The position numbers and the translations under genes were made by a program. From contig JBAOIH010000001.1 in NCBI GenBank assembly GCA_037045645.1, forward strand, positions 186,001-250,000: DNA of 64,000 nt, given 5' to 3'. This DNA is from Nocardioides sp. GTDB taxonomy: Bacteria; Actinomycetota; Actinomycetes; Propionibacteriales; Nocardioidaceae. Position 1 is the stretch's first letter. Each line of letters starts with the position of its first letter. A model generated the notes under the pieces. The model did no database searches, was not told where the DNA came from, and saw only the letters and a list, made by a program, of their open reading frames with translations. Shown here piece by piece: positions 1 through 9,400 of the stretch.

Positions 1-321
1 CATCGCCGCACGTCCTACGCGGGCGCGCCGAGCCACGATCGACCCGCCGGGCAGGCCGACCGTAGGCAATGCGCGCGCCATCTTGGAAAGGGAGAAGCGT
101 CCCCCGACCGCAGCATCGGGCGGTTCGAGCTGAGCGTCGTAGAGGTCGTCGATCGGGTGGCTGGAGATCAGCCCTCCCACCACCGACCCGGCGGACGTCC
201 CGAGGATCTCGTCCGCCCCGCCCAACTTGAGCCCGGCCTCGTGGAAGGCCTTCAACATCCCGATCTCCCAGGCGATGCCGGTGATGCCACCGCCGCCGAG
301 TACCAGCGCCGTACGTGTCAT
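1..321 (-). CDS. patatin-like phospholipase, N-terminal part (runs off left edge)
   Basis: The 107 visible codons begin MTRTALVLGGGGITGIAWE and continue to the nucleophile-elbow motif GTSAGS near residue 43. A glycine-rich oxyanion loop (GGGG) followed by G-T-S-A-G is the hallmark of patatin-like acyl hydrolases, which use a Ser-Asp dyad. The catalytic Asp lies beyond the window edge and cannot be checked. The function would be lipid acyl hydrolysis with unknown substrate. The ATG was chosen because it directly precedes the motif-bearing strand and is preceded by TACATT seven bases upstream with no Shine-Dalgarno, suggesting a leaderless message. It is transcribed leftwards, like the next gene. 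Confidence 0.85.
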   Translation of the reverse strand, partial: MTRTALVLGGGGITGIAWEIGMLKAFHEAGLKLGGADEILGTSAGSVVGGLISSHPIDDLYDAQLEPPDAAVGGRFSLSKMARALPTVGLPGGSIVARRARVGRAAM

Positions 322-328
322 GTCTTCA

Positions 329-334
329 AATGTA
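329..334 (-). promoter_or_regulatory. -10 element of leaderless promoter for the patatin gene
   Basis: On the minus strand this reads TACATT and ends 7 nt before the ATG at 321. No ribosome binding site is present. The spacing matches actinobacterial leaderless promoters, where transcription starts at the A of ATG. Confidence 0.45.
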
Positions 335-342
335 GACCCGGG

Positions 343-1035
343 TCATGAAGAGGCGTGCGTCCGCCATGCGTCAACCAGTGACGGGCCGTACCAGGTAAGC
401 AGGCGACCGCTCACCAACTCCGTCTCCAGCGCGAACGCCTCCGGCCCGTCGGCGTCGGTGAAGACGTACGGCTCATCGGGCAGCAGCACGACATCGGGCC
501 CGGCGCCCTCGATGTCGGCGACCTCGACCGTCGGGTAGCGGCTGCGGTCGGCGAAGACATTGGCCCAGCCAAGGCGCCGCATCAAGTCGGAGGTGAAGGT
601 GTCGCCGCCGACGACCATCCACGGGTCGCGCCAGATCGGCACCGCGACGGTGCGGGTCACCGGGGGCAAGGACCCGGTCCACAACTCGCGGGCCTGCTCC
701 AGCCACTCGGGTCGCGGCCAGCCCAGGACGGTGTCGAAGAGTTCGTCGTACGCCGCGATCGCCTGCGGGACGTCGTCGATCTCGCTCACCCACACACGTA
801 CGCCCGCCTCTCGCAGACGGCGTACGTCGAGTTCGCGGTTCTCCTCCTTGTTGCACACCACCAGGTCGGGCTGGAGGTCGACGATGGCGGCGACGTCGGG
901 GTTCTTGGTGCCGCGGACCCGAGTGACGTCCAGGTCGGCCGGGTGGGTGCACCAATCGGTCGCCCCCACGACTGCGTCAGGCCGGGCGCTCGCCAGTGCC
1001 TCGGTGATCGACGGGACGAGCGAGACGATGCGCAT
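343..1035 (-). CDS. helical-backbone metal receptor (BtuF/TroA-like), cytoplasmic
   Basis: The 230-residue product starts MRIVSLVPSITEAL, the N-terminal strand-turn typical of class III periplasmic-binding folds for cobalamin or siderophores. Further family-like stretches are GTKNPDVAAIVDLQPDLVV and the late PDVVLLPDEPYVF. There is no signal peptide or lipobox, so unlike BtuF it is probably cytoplasmic; such soluble versions are usually called helical backbone metal receptors. It lies 30 bp downstream of the B12-dependent mutase on the same strand, so a link to cobalamin handling is reasonable but inferred. No permease or ATPase partner is nearby. The frame is intact, unlike its upstream neighbour. 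Confidence 0.8.
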   Translation of the reverse strand: MRIVSLVPSITEALASARPDAVVGATDWCTHPADLDVTRVRGTKNPDVAAIVDLQPDLVVCNKEENRELDVRRLREAGVRVWVSEIDDVPQAIAAYDELFDTVLGWPRPEWLEQARELWTGSLPPVTRTVAVPIWRDPWMVVGGDTFTSDLMRRLGWANVFADRSRYPTVEVADIEGAGPDVVLLPDEPYVFTDADGPEAFALETELVSGRLLTWYGPSLVDAWRTHASS

Positions 1036-1065
1036 GCTCTCGTTCTACCCCAGCGGACAGGTGGG

Positions 1066-4000
1066 CTAGACGTTGCGGCGGTACTGCCCGCCGACCTCGA
1101 AGAAGGCCTCGGTCACCTGCTGCAGCGAGCAGACCCGAGCCGCATCCATCAGCACCGCGAACACGTTGCTCCCCCTCGACGGCCGCCTGCTTGAGGCGTA
1201 CCAGCGCAGCCTCGGCCTCGTCGGAGTGCGGAGTCTGGAACGCACGCACCCGAGTCAGTTGGGACTCCTTCTCCATCCTCGGTCGCGCGCGCCAACTCGA
1301 TCTCGACCGGCTCACGCTCGGAGTCGGGCCGCAGGAACGTGTTGACGCCGATGATCGGCAGCGAGCCGTCGTGCTTGCGGTGCTCATAGAGCAGCGACTC
1401 GTCCTGGATCCGGCCGCGCTGATAGCCGGTCTCCATCGCGCCGAGCACGCCGCCGCGTTCGGCTGATCCGGTCGAACTCGGCGAGCACCGCCTCCTCGAC
1501 CAGGTCGGTGAGTTCGTCGATGATGAACGAGCCCTGGTAGGGGGTTCTCGTTCATCGCCAGGCCCCACTCGCTGGTCGATGATCAGCTGGATCGCCAGCG
1601 CCCGGCGCACGGACTGCGCTCGGTCGGCGTGGTGATCGGCCTCGTCGTAGGCGTTGGTGTGCAGCGAGTTGGCGTTGTCGTAGATCGCGCATCAGCGCCT
1701 GCAGCGTCGTGCGGATGTCGTTGAAGTCCATCTCCTGCGCGTGCAGTGAACGGCCGCTCGGTCTGGACGTGGTACTTCAGCTTCTGCGACGCGCTCGCCG
1801 GCGCCGTACTTCTCCTGCATCGCCACCGCCCAGATGCGGCGCGCGACCCGGCCGAGCACGCGAGTATTCCGGGTCCATGCCGTTGGAGAAGAAGAAACGA
1901 CAGGTTGGGCGCGAAGTCGTCGATCTTCATCCCGCGTGCGAGATAGGCCTCGACGTAGGTGAACCCGTTGGCCAGCGTGAACGCGAGCTGGCTGATCGGG
2001 TTCGCCCCGGCCTCGGCGATGTGATAGCCGCGAGATCGAGACCGAGTAGAAGTTGCGCACGCCGTGCTGGATGAACCATTCCTGGATGTCGGCCATCATC
2101 CGCAGCGAGAACTCGGTGGAGAACAGGCAGGTGTTCTGGCCCTGGTCCTCCTTGAGGATGTCGGCCTGGACGGTGCCGCGCACGTTGGCCAGAGCGCCCG
2201 GGCCGTGAGTGTCGCGCGCTCCGCCTCGTCGGGCTCGCGGCCGTGCTCGTCGCGGAAGTCGTCGACCTGCTGATCGATCGCGGTGTTGAGGAAGAACGCC
2301 AGCACCGTCGGGTGCGGGGCCGTTGATCGTCATCGAGACGCTGGTCGTGGGCGCGACACAGGTCGAAGCCGCCATAGAGCACCTTCATGTCATCCAGCGT
2401 CGCCACCGAGACGCCCGAGGTGCCGACCTTGCCGTAGACGTCGGGTCGCGGGTCGGGGTCGCGGCCATAGAGGGTGACCGAGTCGAAGGCGGTGGAGAGC
2501 CGGGTGGCCGGCTGGCCTTCGGAGAGCACCTTGAAGCGCCGGTTGGTACGCGCCGGGTCGCCCTCGCCGGCGAACATTCGCGCCGGGTCCTCGTCGTCGC
2601 GCTTGAACGGGAAAACGCCGGCGGTGAAGGGGAAGATAGCCCGGCAGGTTCTCGCGGCGCCAGGAAGCGCGACGAGTTCGCCGTGGTCGCTGAAGCGGGG
2701 CAGCGCGACTCGCGGGATCTTGTTGCCGCTGAGCGAGTTCCTTGGTCAGCTGGGTGTGGAGTTCTCTGTCGCGCACGACACACGACCTGCTCGTCGCCGG
2801 AGTAGGACTCGACGACACTCGGCCAACGCTCGATCTGAGTCGCAATCTCGTCCGGGATGTCCGCACGGGCGGAGGTGAGCAGCGCGTCGAGGGTGGTTTC
2901 GAGACGGGCTGCGCCCTCCTCAACCAGCGAGCCACTTCCGGTGGTTGAGGAGCCCGCGGCAGCGGGCGTCTCGAAACCACTCAGTTCGCCCGCCACCAAC
3001 TCGATCCGCTGCACCCGCGAAGCGGCGGCGGCCAACCGCTCGGTCTCGGCGTGATAACGGCGTACGGTCTCGGTGACCTCGGCCAGGTAGCGCACCCGCT
3101 CGGCCGGCACGACCTGACGGATCATGGAGGAGTGGCGTACGTCCACCGGCGCCAGCGTGCCCTCGGCCAGCGGCAACCCGAGCTCGCCCAACGCGTCGCG
3201 CAGATGCTGATAGAGCGCAGTGACCCCGTCGTCGTTGAAGGTGGCCGCCGAGGTGCCGAAGACCGGCATGTCGTGGGGCTGCTTGCCGAACGCATCCCGG
3301 TTGCGGACCAACTGTCGGCCGACGTCACGCAACGCGTCGGCTGCGCCACGACGCTCGAACTTGTTGATCGCCACGGTGTCGGCGAAGTCGAGCATGTCGA
3401 TCTTCTCCAGTTGCGACTGCGCGCCGAACTCCGGCGTCATCACATACAGCGAGTGGTCGACCAGCGGCACGATGCCCGGCGTCGCCTTGTCCGATGCCGG
3501 GCGTCTCGATGATCACCAGGTCGAAACCCGCTGCCTTGACCACGTCGACCACATCGCCGAGGTGGTCCGGCACCTCGTGCGCGCCGCGGGTCGCCACGGA
3601 GCGGAAGAAGATCCGGTCGCCGTCGAGGGCGTTTGCCCGGATCCGGTCGCCCAGCAGGGCGCCGCCGCCCTTGCGCCGGGTCGGGTCGACCGCGAGCACG
3701 GCGACTCGCAGTTTGTCCTGCTGGTCCACGCGCAGGCGGCGTACGAGTTCGTCGGTCAGCGACGACTTGCCCGAGCCTCCGGTGCCGGTGATGCCGAGCA
3801 CGGGAACCGTACGACGGGCCGCCGCCGATCGGATCTCGGCCAGCATCGCGTCGTCGAGTCGACCTGTCTCGGCGCCGGTGATGGCCCGTGCGATCGCAGG
3901 GCGGTCGCCGGCGAGGACGGCGTCGAGTGCGGCGGGCGCCACGTCGTAGGGGTCGAAGTCGCACGACTTCACGACGGAGTTGATCATCCCGACCAGGCCG

Positions 4001-4380
4001 AGCCGCTGGCCGTCTTCGGGGGAGAAGATCGTGACGCCCGACTCACGCAGACGGGCGATCTCGGCGGGCACGATCACCCCGCCGCCACCGCCGACGACCT
4101 TGACGTGATCGGCCCCGGCCGCACGCAGGCGCTCGACGAGGTATTCGAAGTATTCGACGTGTCCGCCCTGATAGGAACTGACCGCGACCCCTTGGACGTC
4201 CTCCTCCAACGCCGCGTCGACGACCTCCTGGACCGACCGGTTGTGACCCAGATGGATCACCTCGCAACCCTGGCTCTGCAGGATCCGGCGCATGATGTTG
4301 ATCGAGGCGTCATGACCGTCGAACAGGCTCGACGCGGTGACCAGACGTACGGGGTGCTCGGGGACGTGCAGTTCGGACAC
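1066..4380 (-). pseudogene. icmF: fused isobutyryl-CoA mutase IcmF (methylmalonyl-CoA mutase family), many frameshifts
   Basis: This B12-dependent radical mutase is fused to its G-protein chaperone and would interconvert isobutyryl- and butyryl-CoA or a related branched acyl-CoA. From the GTG at 4380 (GAGGAG just upstream) the order is: cobalamin domain with DGHDAS (His about residue 23), P-loop GTGGSGKSS near residue 195 with later TPGIGQGDAG, a linker, then the mutase barrel (TINGPAP, RGTVQADILKEDQGQNTC, GRVARRIWA, ending EVGGQYRRNV). The first 900 bp are open. From 3477 down to about 1170 the frame breaks roughly 20 times. Examples are extra bases near 3475, 2780, 2737, 2670, 2663, 2635, 2356, 2309, 2030, 1896, 1860, 1800, 1759, 1690, 1275 and 1173. 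Removing one base at each restores a near-perfect family sequence without stops. About 1100 residues after correction is the normal IcmF length. It is either a consensus-error patch or a very young pseudogene. Confidence 0.85.
2893..2980. repeat. 88-bp nested palindromic (REP-like) element inside the IcmF linker
   Basis: The outer arms GTGGTTTCGAGACG (2893-2906) and its exact complement (2967-2980) flank inner arms CTCCTCAACCA (2916-2926) and TGGTTGAGGAG (2942-2952). The element is translated in the IcmF frame and encodes a Gly/Ser/Thr/Glu-rich stretch between the G-domain and the mutase domain. From memory, similar 'GGTTTCGAGACG...CTCCTCAACCA' sequences are scattered between genes in Nocardioides-type genomes; that recollection needs a search. 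Confidence 0.75.
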
Positions 4381-4409
4381 GAGTGCTCCTCAGGGTGCGG
4401 AATGACGCA

Positions 4410-4426
4410 ATACTAGGACATCCAAC
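4410..4426 (-). promoter_or_regulatory. icmF promoter: operator half-palindrome abutting a TAGTAT -10 box
   Basis: On the minus strand this reads TTGGATGTCC directly followed by TAGTAT. The decamer is the core of the 16-bp palindrome in front of the adjacent MarR gene, and in both places it lies immediately upstream of the -10 hexamer. I infer that the MarR protein represses both promoters. The operator is next to the marR stop codon, so icmF has its own promoter despite being only 50 bp downstream. Confidence 0.55.
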
Positions 4427-4429
4427 TAT

Positions 4430-4939
4430 CTACTTGGAAGTAACAACGTGATCGCCCGCGCTCGACCGCAGCTCGCTGAGCAGTTCGGTTAGTCGTACGA
4501 CGTCCGTCCCTGACAATCCAGGGTGGGAGAAGACTGCCTCGTTGAGTGCGGCGGTCGCGGCCTCCACGGCCGCCAGGCCGTCGTGGGTCAACGAGGCCAG
4601 CACGATGCGACGGTCGCCGTCGGGGCGCAGTCGCTCTACGAAACCCTGCCTGACCAGGCGATCGACGGCGCTTGTGACGCTCGTGGGATGCACCTGCAAG
4701 AGCGACCCGAGGCGGGTCATCGGCATCGACTGCGAACGGGTGAACGACAGCAGGCGAAGCACTTCATAGCGCGCGAAGGTGAGCCCATAGGGCCGCAGCA
4801 CCGACTCGATCCGCTCCATCTGCAACTGGTGGGCGCGCGCCAGAGAGGTCACCATCGCCATCCCGTCGGCGGCCTCGTCCCAGCCGTGTGCACGCCATTG
4901 GGCGTGCGCTTCCCGAATGGGATCTCGCTCTGGCGTCAT
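4430..4939 (-). CDS. MarR-family winged-helix regulator
   Basis: The 169-residue protein has the MarR order: N-terminal dimerisation helix, winged helix with LTFARYEVLRLLSF, recognition helix LLQVHPTSVTSAVDRLV, and a wing with the signature PDGDRRIVLASLT, followed by a C-terminal dimer helix. MarR dimers bind 16-20 bp palindromes and release DNA on ligand binding. The start at 4939 (MTPERDP) was chosen because TAGGAT ends 7 nt upstream and the operator sits just beyond; longer open frame upstream is ignored. The gene lies between the mutase it probably controls and a divergent wax ester synthase. The inducing ligand is unknown; an acyl-CoA or branched acid would fit the neighbours. Confidence 0.85.
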   Translation of the reverse strand: MTPERDPIREAHAQWRAHGWDEAADGMAMVTSLARAHQLQMERIESVLRPYGLTFARYEVLRLLSFTRSQSMPMTRLGSLLQVHPTSVTSAVDRLVRQGFVERLRPDGDRRIVLASLTHDGLAAVEAATAALNEAVFSHPGLSGTDVVRLTELLSELRSSAGDHVVTSK

Positions 4940-4946
4940 AGCGTTG

Positions 4947-4971
4947 ATCCTAGGCACTTGGACATCCAAGT
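4947..4971 (-). promoter_or_regulatory. marR promoter with 16-bp palindromic operator
   Basis: ACTTGGACATCCAAGT at 4956-4971 is a 7+7 perfect inverted repeat with a 2-bp centre. On the minus strand it is followed three bases later by TAGGAT (4952-4947), which lies 7 nt from the marR ATG, so the transcript is probably leaderless and autorepressed. The same site is 69 bp upstream of the divergent wax-ester-synthase start and could regulate that gene too. Confidence 0.6.
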
Positions 4972-5039
4972 TCATCTCGAAGCCAGGTCCTTGTCGCGAT
5001 TCCGGGCCGAGAACTCCCCCCGTACGGCACGATGTGACG

Positions 5040-6464
5040 ATGACCGCCACGCGCATCCCGATCCCCGCCGCAGACCAAACGTGGCTGCACATGGATCGGC
5101 CCAACAACCTGATGTACGTCCACTCCGTGGTCTGGTTCGCGCAAGCGCCCGAGTGGTCGGCCTTCGTGGCCGTCCTGGAAGAACGCCTGCTCGCGCGCTT
5201 TCCGGTCTTCTCACGGCGCGCCGTTGCGATCGGAGGCGAGTGGTGCTGGGAGAGCGTTCCGGATTTCGATCTGACCAGGCACGTCCGAGCGGTCACCTTG
5301 TCCGGCGACGAGACCGACCTGAAGGCCTACATCTCCGGTCGCTTCTCCGACCCGTTCGACGACGACCACCCGCTGTGGGAGGTCGAGTTGATCTCGGGAA
5401 TCGACGGGCTCCCCGCGGTGATGCTCGCGCGCTTCCACCACGCGCTTGCCGACGGAATCAGGCTGACGCAGTTGATGCTCAGTTTGTGTGACCTGGACAG
5501 CGATGCGCTGCCACCGCGCGTGGGCCGCTCGGGTTCTGGACTGCTGAGCGCGACGACGGCACTCGTACGACGCTCGGTCACGGATGGTCTGGACGTGGCT
5601 CGCGGAATGGTGGCACTGCCGGCGCGGATGCTCGGAGCGGGTTTCGGTCCCGGCTGGGAACTGCTGACTCGTCCGCGCAGCGTGATCGACGTGCTGGAGC
5701 GGCTTGGTTCCGAAGGCAACGCGACGGTGAACACGCTGGCCGAGATCACCCGAGTGCTGACGGCTGCGCGCAGCGTCGAGACCTCGTGGAGTGGGGAGCC
5801 CGGCGTGACCAAGACCGTCTCGTGGATTACCGACCTCGACCTGGACCTGATCAAGGCCTTGGGCAGACTCCACGGCGGCACCGTCAACGACGTACTGCTC
5901 GCGGTCGTGTCACGCGCTGTGTCGGCGTACCTGGCGGAGAAGGGCGGCGCGGTCGACGAGATCCATTGGATGGTGCCCGTGTCCTTGCAGCCGCTGGATG
6001 CCGAGTTGCCCAAGGACCTGGGCAATCACTTCTCGTTGGTGTTCTTGCCGATGCCGCTGACTATCGACGACACCGCCTCCCTGATCGGGGCGATCCGTGA
6101 GCGGATGCAGCGGATCAAGAGCAGTGCCGAGCCGGTGATCACTTTCGGAGTGCAGTGGGTGATCGCCGAGTCGCCGAAGTCGGTGGCGGTCGCGCTGACC
6201 AACCTCTTCGCCAACAAGGGCGTCGGCGTGCTCACCAACGTCCCCGGTCCACGAGGACCGATGAGTCTGGCGGGGGCACCGGTGGCAGGCACGTTGGGCT
6301 GGGCTCCCACCAGTGGTGACCAGCCGTTGAGTCTGTGCCTGTTCAGCTATCACGGCTCGGTGAACATCGGCATCGCCGCCGACGCGGGGCTGATCCCCGA
6401 CCCGGACCGGATCGCCGAGTTGCTGCGCGACTCGTTCGTGGAGATGATCGCCGACTTGGACTAG
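5040..6464 (+). CDS. wax ester synthase / diacylglycerol acyltransferase (WS/DGAT)
   Basis: The 474-residue acyltransferase would make wax esters or triacylglycerol from acyl-CoA. The active-site motif HHALADG (HHxxxDG) is at residues 133-139, and the family's N-terminal opening (DQTWLHMDRPNNLMYVHSVVW) and C-terminal DUF1298 region with NVPGPRGPMSLAGAP are present, so it is full length. The ATG at 5040 fits the family N-terminus; a longer in-frame extension upstream crosses the marR operator and is unlikely. It is divergent from marR and convergent with the Ig/PQQ gene 24 bp away. Co-location with an acyl-CoA mutase suggests storage-lipid or branched-acid metabolism, which is inferred. Confidence 0.9.
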   Translation: MTATRIPIPAADQTWLHMDRPNNLMYVHSVVWFAQAPEWSAFVAVLEERLLARFPVFSRRAVAIGGEWCWESVPDFDLTRHVRAVTLSGDETDLKAYISGRFSDPFDDDHPLWEVELISGIDGLPAVMLARFHHALADGIRLTQLMLSLCDLDSDALPPRVGRSGSGLLSATTALVRRSVTDGLDVARGMVALPARMLGAGFGPGWELLTRPRSVIDVLERLGSEGNATVNTLAEITRVLTAARSVETSWSGEPGVTKTVSWITDLDLDLIKALGRLHGGTVNDVLLAVVSRAVSAYLAEKGGAVDEIHWMVPVSLQPLDAELPKDLGNHFSLVFLPMPLTIDDTASLIGAIRERMQRIKSSAEPVITFGVQWVIAESPKSVAVALTNLFANKGVGVLTNVPGPRGPMSLAGAPVAGTLGWAPTSGDQPLSLCLFSYHGSVNIGIAADAGLIPDPDRIAELLRDSFVEMIADLD

Positions 6465-6487
6465 TCCCCGAGTGATCAGGGCAGCGG

Positions 6488-9400
6488 CTATGACGTGCCG
6501 AAGGAGATCAGGCGATTGCCGCCGTCCTGCACCCGCCAATAGACGCGCCCCTCGCTGACCTGCGTGTGGATGATCTGGTCGGCGAATCCGTAGTAATGGC
6601 TGCTCCAGAGTTCCTCGCCCGTGAGGATGTCCACGGCCGACAAGGTGCCGCCAGCCACGTTCACCAGGGCGGTGTCACCGACCAGAGTCACTGACCCGGC
6701 CGTTTGTGAGTCGATGTCTTCTCGCACGACCTCGCCGGTGAGGCGATCGAGCACTTGGAGGGAGAACCAGCAGGAAGTGACGACGCACTGCTCGTTGACC
6801 GCGAGGGTATGCCTGGGTTCTCCGCTGACGCCCTCGCAACCCTGGCGGCTCCACAGTTGCTGACCCGTGCTCGGGTTGAAAGCTCGATAGCGACTGCCGT
6901 CGAGGAGATAGACGCCGCCGTCGTGGACCACCGGTGGCTCGAGCCCCACGTTGCAGTCGGCCAGAGTCTGGCCCCAGAGCTTGACTCCATCTGATGCTCG
7001 ACGAGCTTGCAGTTCGCAACCCTCGATCGAGAGCAGGGTGGCGCCGTCGCTGCTGACGCCTCGCGCCTGGCCCGCTGGCACCGACCACGCCACCGCGTGA
7101 GTGCTCAGGTCGTACGCCGTGAGTGCCCCGGCACTTCGTACGACCAGTCGGCCACCGGCCAGGATCGGCGCGGTCTGCCAGAACTGGCCGTTCGTGCCTG
7201 CGGTCGTACGCCAAAGGATCGCGCCGGTGCTCGGATTGAGTGCCGCCGCGGAGCCATCGCTGAGCAGCGCATAGAGAGTCGCGCCACTGCCGGTGCCCGA
7301 CAAGGTGGTGCCGCCCATCCACGTGACGCCCGATGGCGCAGGCGTACTCCACGCTGTCGTGCCGGACGTCCCGGCCGTCGTGTAGGCGGCGAGCGCGTTG
7401 CCGCCGTCGACGATGACGTACGCACGGCCGCCACCGATCGCGAACCCTTCGGAGGGTGTGGCGCCGGCTGGCAGCGCGGCAGACCAACGTTGGGAGAAAC
7501 CGGTGAACTCCGGCTTGCCGAGCGGCATCGTCAGTACAGTCGGGTTGTGGCCGTCGGTGCCGAACGGTCGCAGCCATTGCGCTGGAGCGATCGCTCGCAC
7601 GGTGATCGCAGTCCGAGCTGTCGCGGTGAGTCCGAACGAATCGGTGACCTTGACGGTGAAGTAGGACGTTGCGGCTGCCGTCGGTGTCCCCGAGAGGGTC
7701 CCGTCCGCCGCCATCGTCACTCCGGTCGGGAGCGCACCCGCCGTCACCTGCCATGTGAAGGGGCCTTCCCGCCGTCGGCCTTGAGGGACGCCGAATAGTC
7801 CCGCCCGGTGAAGGTGCTGGGCAACGCCGGACGAGGCAAGGACAATTGCCGCGGACCGACACCGAGCACGTACGTGCGGTACGCGGTCGGCGCGATCACG
7901 TGTCCTGCGCTCGCCAGCGTCCGACTGGCGCCGGGATAGGGCAACTCCACCTGCGTGAGCTTTCCCGGTCGCGGCGTCGAGTCCCACGAACCCGGACTTG
8001 CCGCCATAGCGGATCAGGCCGCTGGAGTACCCCCAGACCATCCCGTTGGTGACCGCCGGCTTGGCCCAGACCCGTTCGTTCAGCCTGGTCGTCCACAACT
8101 GTTGGGCGTCGCTGTGCCGGATCGCGAAGATCCCGCCGACGCCCCTCCCGCTGTAACACTGGCTGGACATCGAGACGTACGCCCGCTGGTCGTCGGCCGA
8201 GACGGCCATCGTGGACCAGGCGGCATCGCCCCAACCGCGCAACTGTGCGCCGGTGGAGGTCGAGCGCCAACTCACGCCGTTGGCCGAACCGAGGAGCAAC
8301 TCGTTGCGGTTGGGAAGGATGACGATGTTGCCTACAGAGACCGCTTGGCTCCACGAGATCGCCCCGCCGGCCAGGGCTCGCGCGACGAGCTTGCCGCCCT
8401 CGGCGAGGTACACCCGAGTTGCGTCGGCGGCCCAGTCGGCGACGTCGCCGGAGAGGGCCACCTTCCACTGCAATGCGCCGTCGCTGAGGCGATAGCTGAT
8501 CAGTTCGCCACCGGATCGGACGAGGACGTTGCTGCCGGCGATCAAGAACGCCTGCACGGAATGACCGGGGTGGGACGTCGCGGTGTCCCAGGCCACGGCG
8601 CCGTCTCCTCGGGCGCGGGCCCGGAGGCCCGAGGTGCCAGCTCGCAGCACCAGGCTCGGGGTCAGCCGCACCTGGGTATAGCACTCGTCGTCGGCACGAC
8701 TCCAGGACTGCGCGCCGGTGCCGAGGCTCGACAGCCGGACCACTTGCTGTCCGTCGACTCGTAGGCACTCCACCAGGGAATTGCCTCGGACATCGATCAC
8801 ATCACCGGCTGAGGCGCGTTCCTGCTCGATCCCGAACAGGTCGAGGTTGTCCTTGGTGATGGTCTGTTCGTACGGTGCCCAGTTGCGCTGGGTGGCGTCG
8901 GTGATCCACTCGCTGGTCGTGTTGGGCGCGGTCACCGCGAGCGTGAGGTTGCCCGTAGAGCTCTTGCCGGTCGCGTCCGTCACCTTGACGGTGAAGTTGG
9001 TGGTTCCCGCAACGGAAGGTGTGCCGGTGATCAGCCCACGGGCGGTGAGGGAGAGGCCGGCGGGGGGCGTTCCTGTCGTCACACTCCAGGTGTACGGCGC
9101 GGTGCCCCCGGCAGCCTTGATCCCGTACGCGTAGTTCCATCCCCACCTGTCCACTGGGCAACGTGGTGTCGAGCACCACCGGGTCCGTTGGCCGGGTGAT
9201 CTTGATGTTGATTTCGGCGAACACAGTGACGAAACGGCCGCGCGCCGTAAAGGTGGCCAGGAAGGTGCCGGTCTTGGTCGGGCGACCCTTGAGCCGACCA
9301 TCTGGTGTGAAACTCAACCCCGGGGGGAGTCCGAAGGCGCCCCACGACTCCACGGTGATGGCCCCGACCGTGGTGAGTTGGGCGGCGTACGGCACATCCT

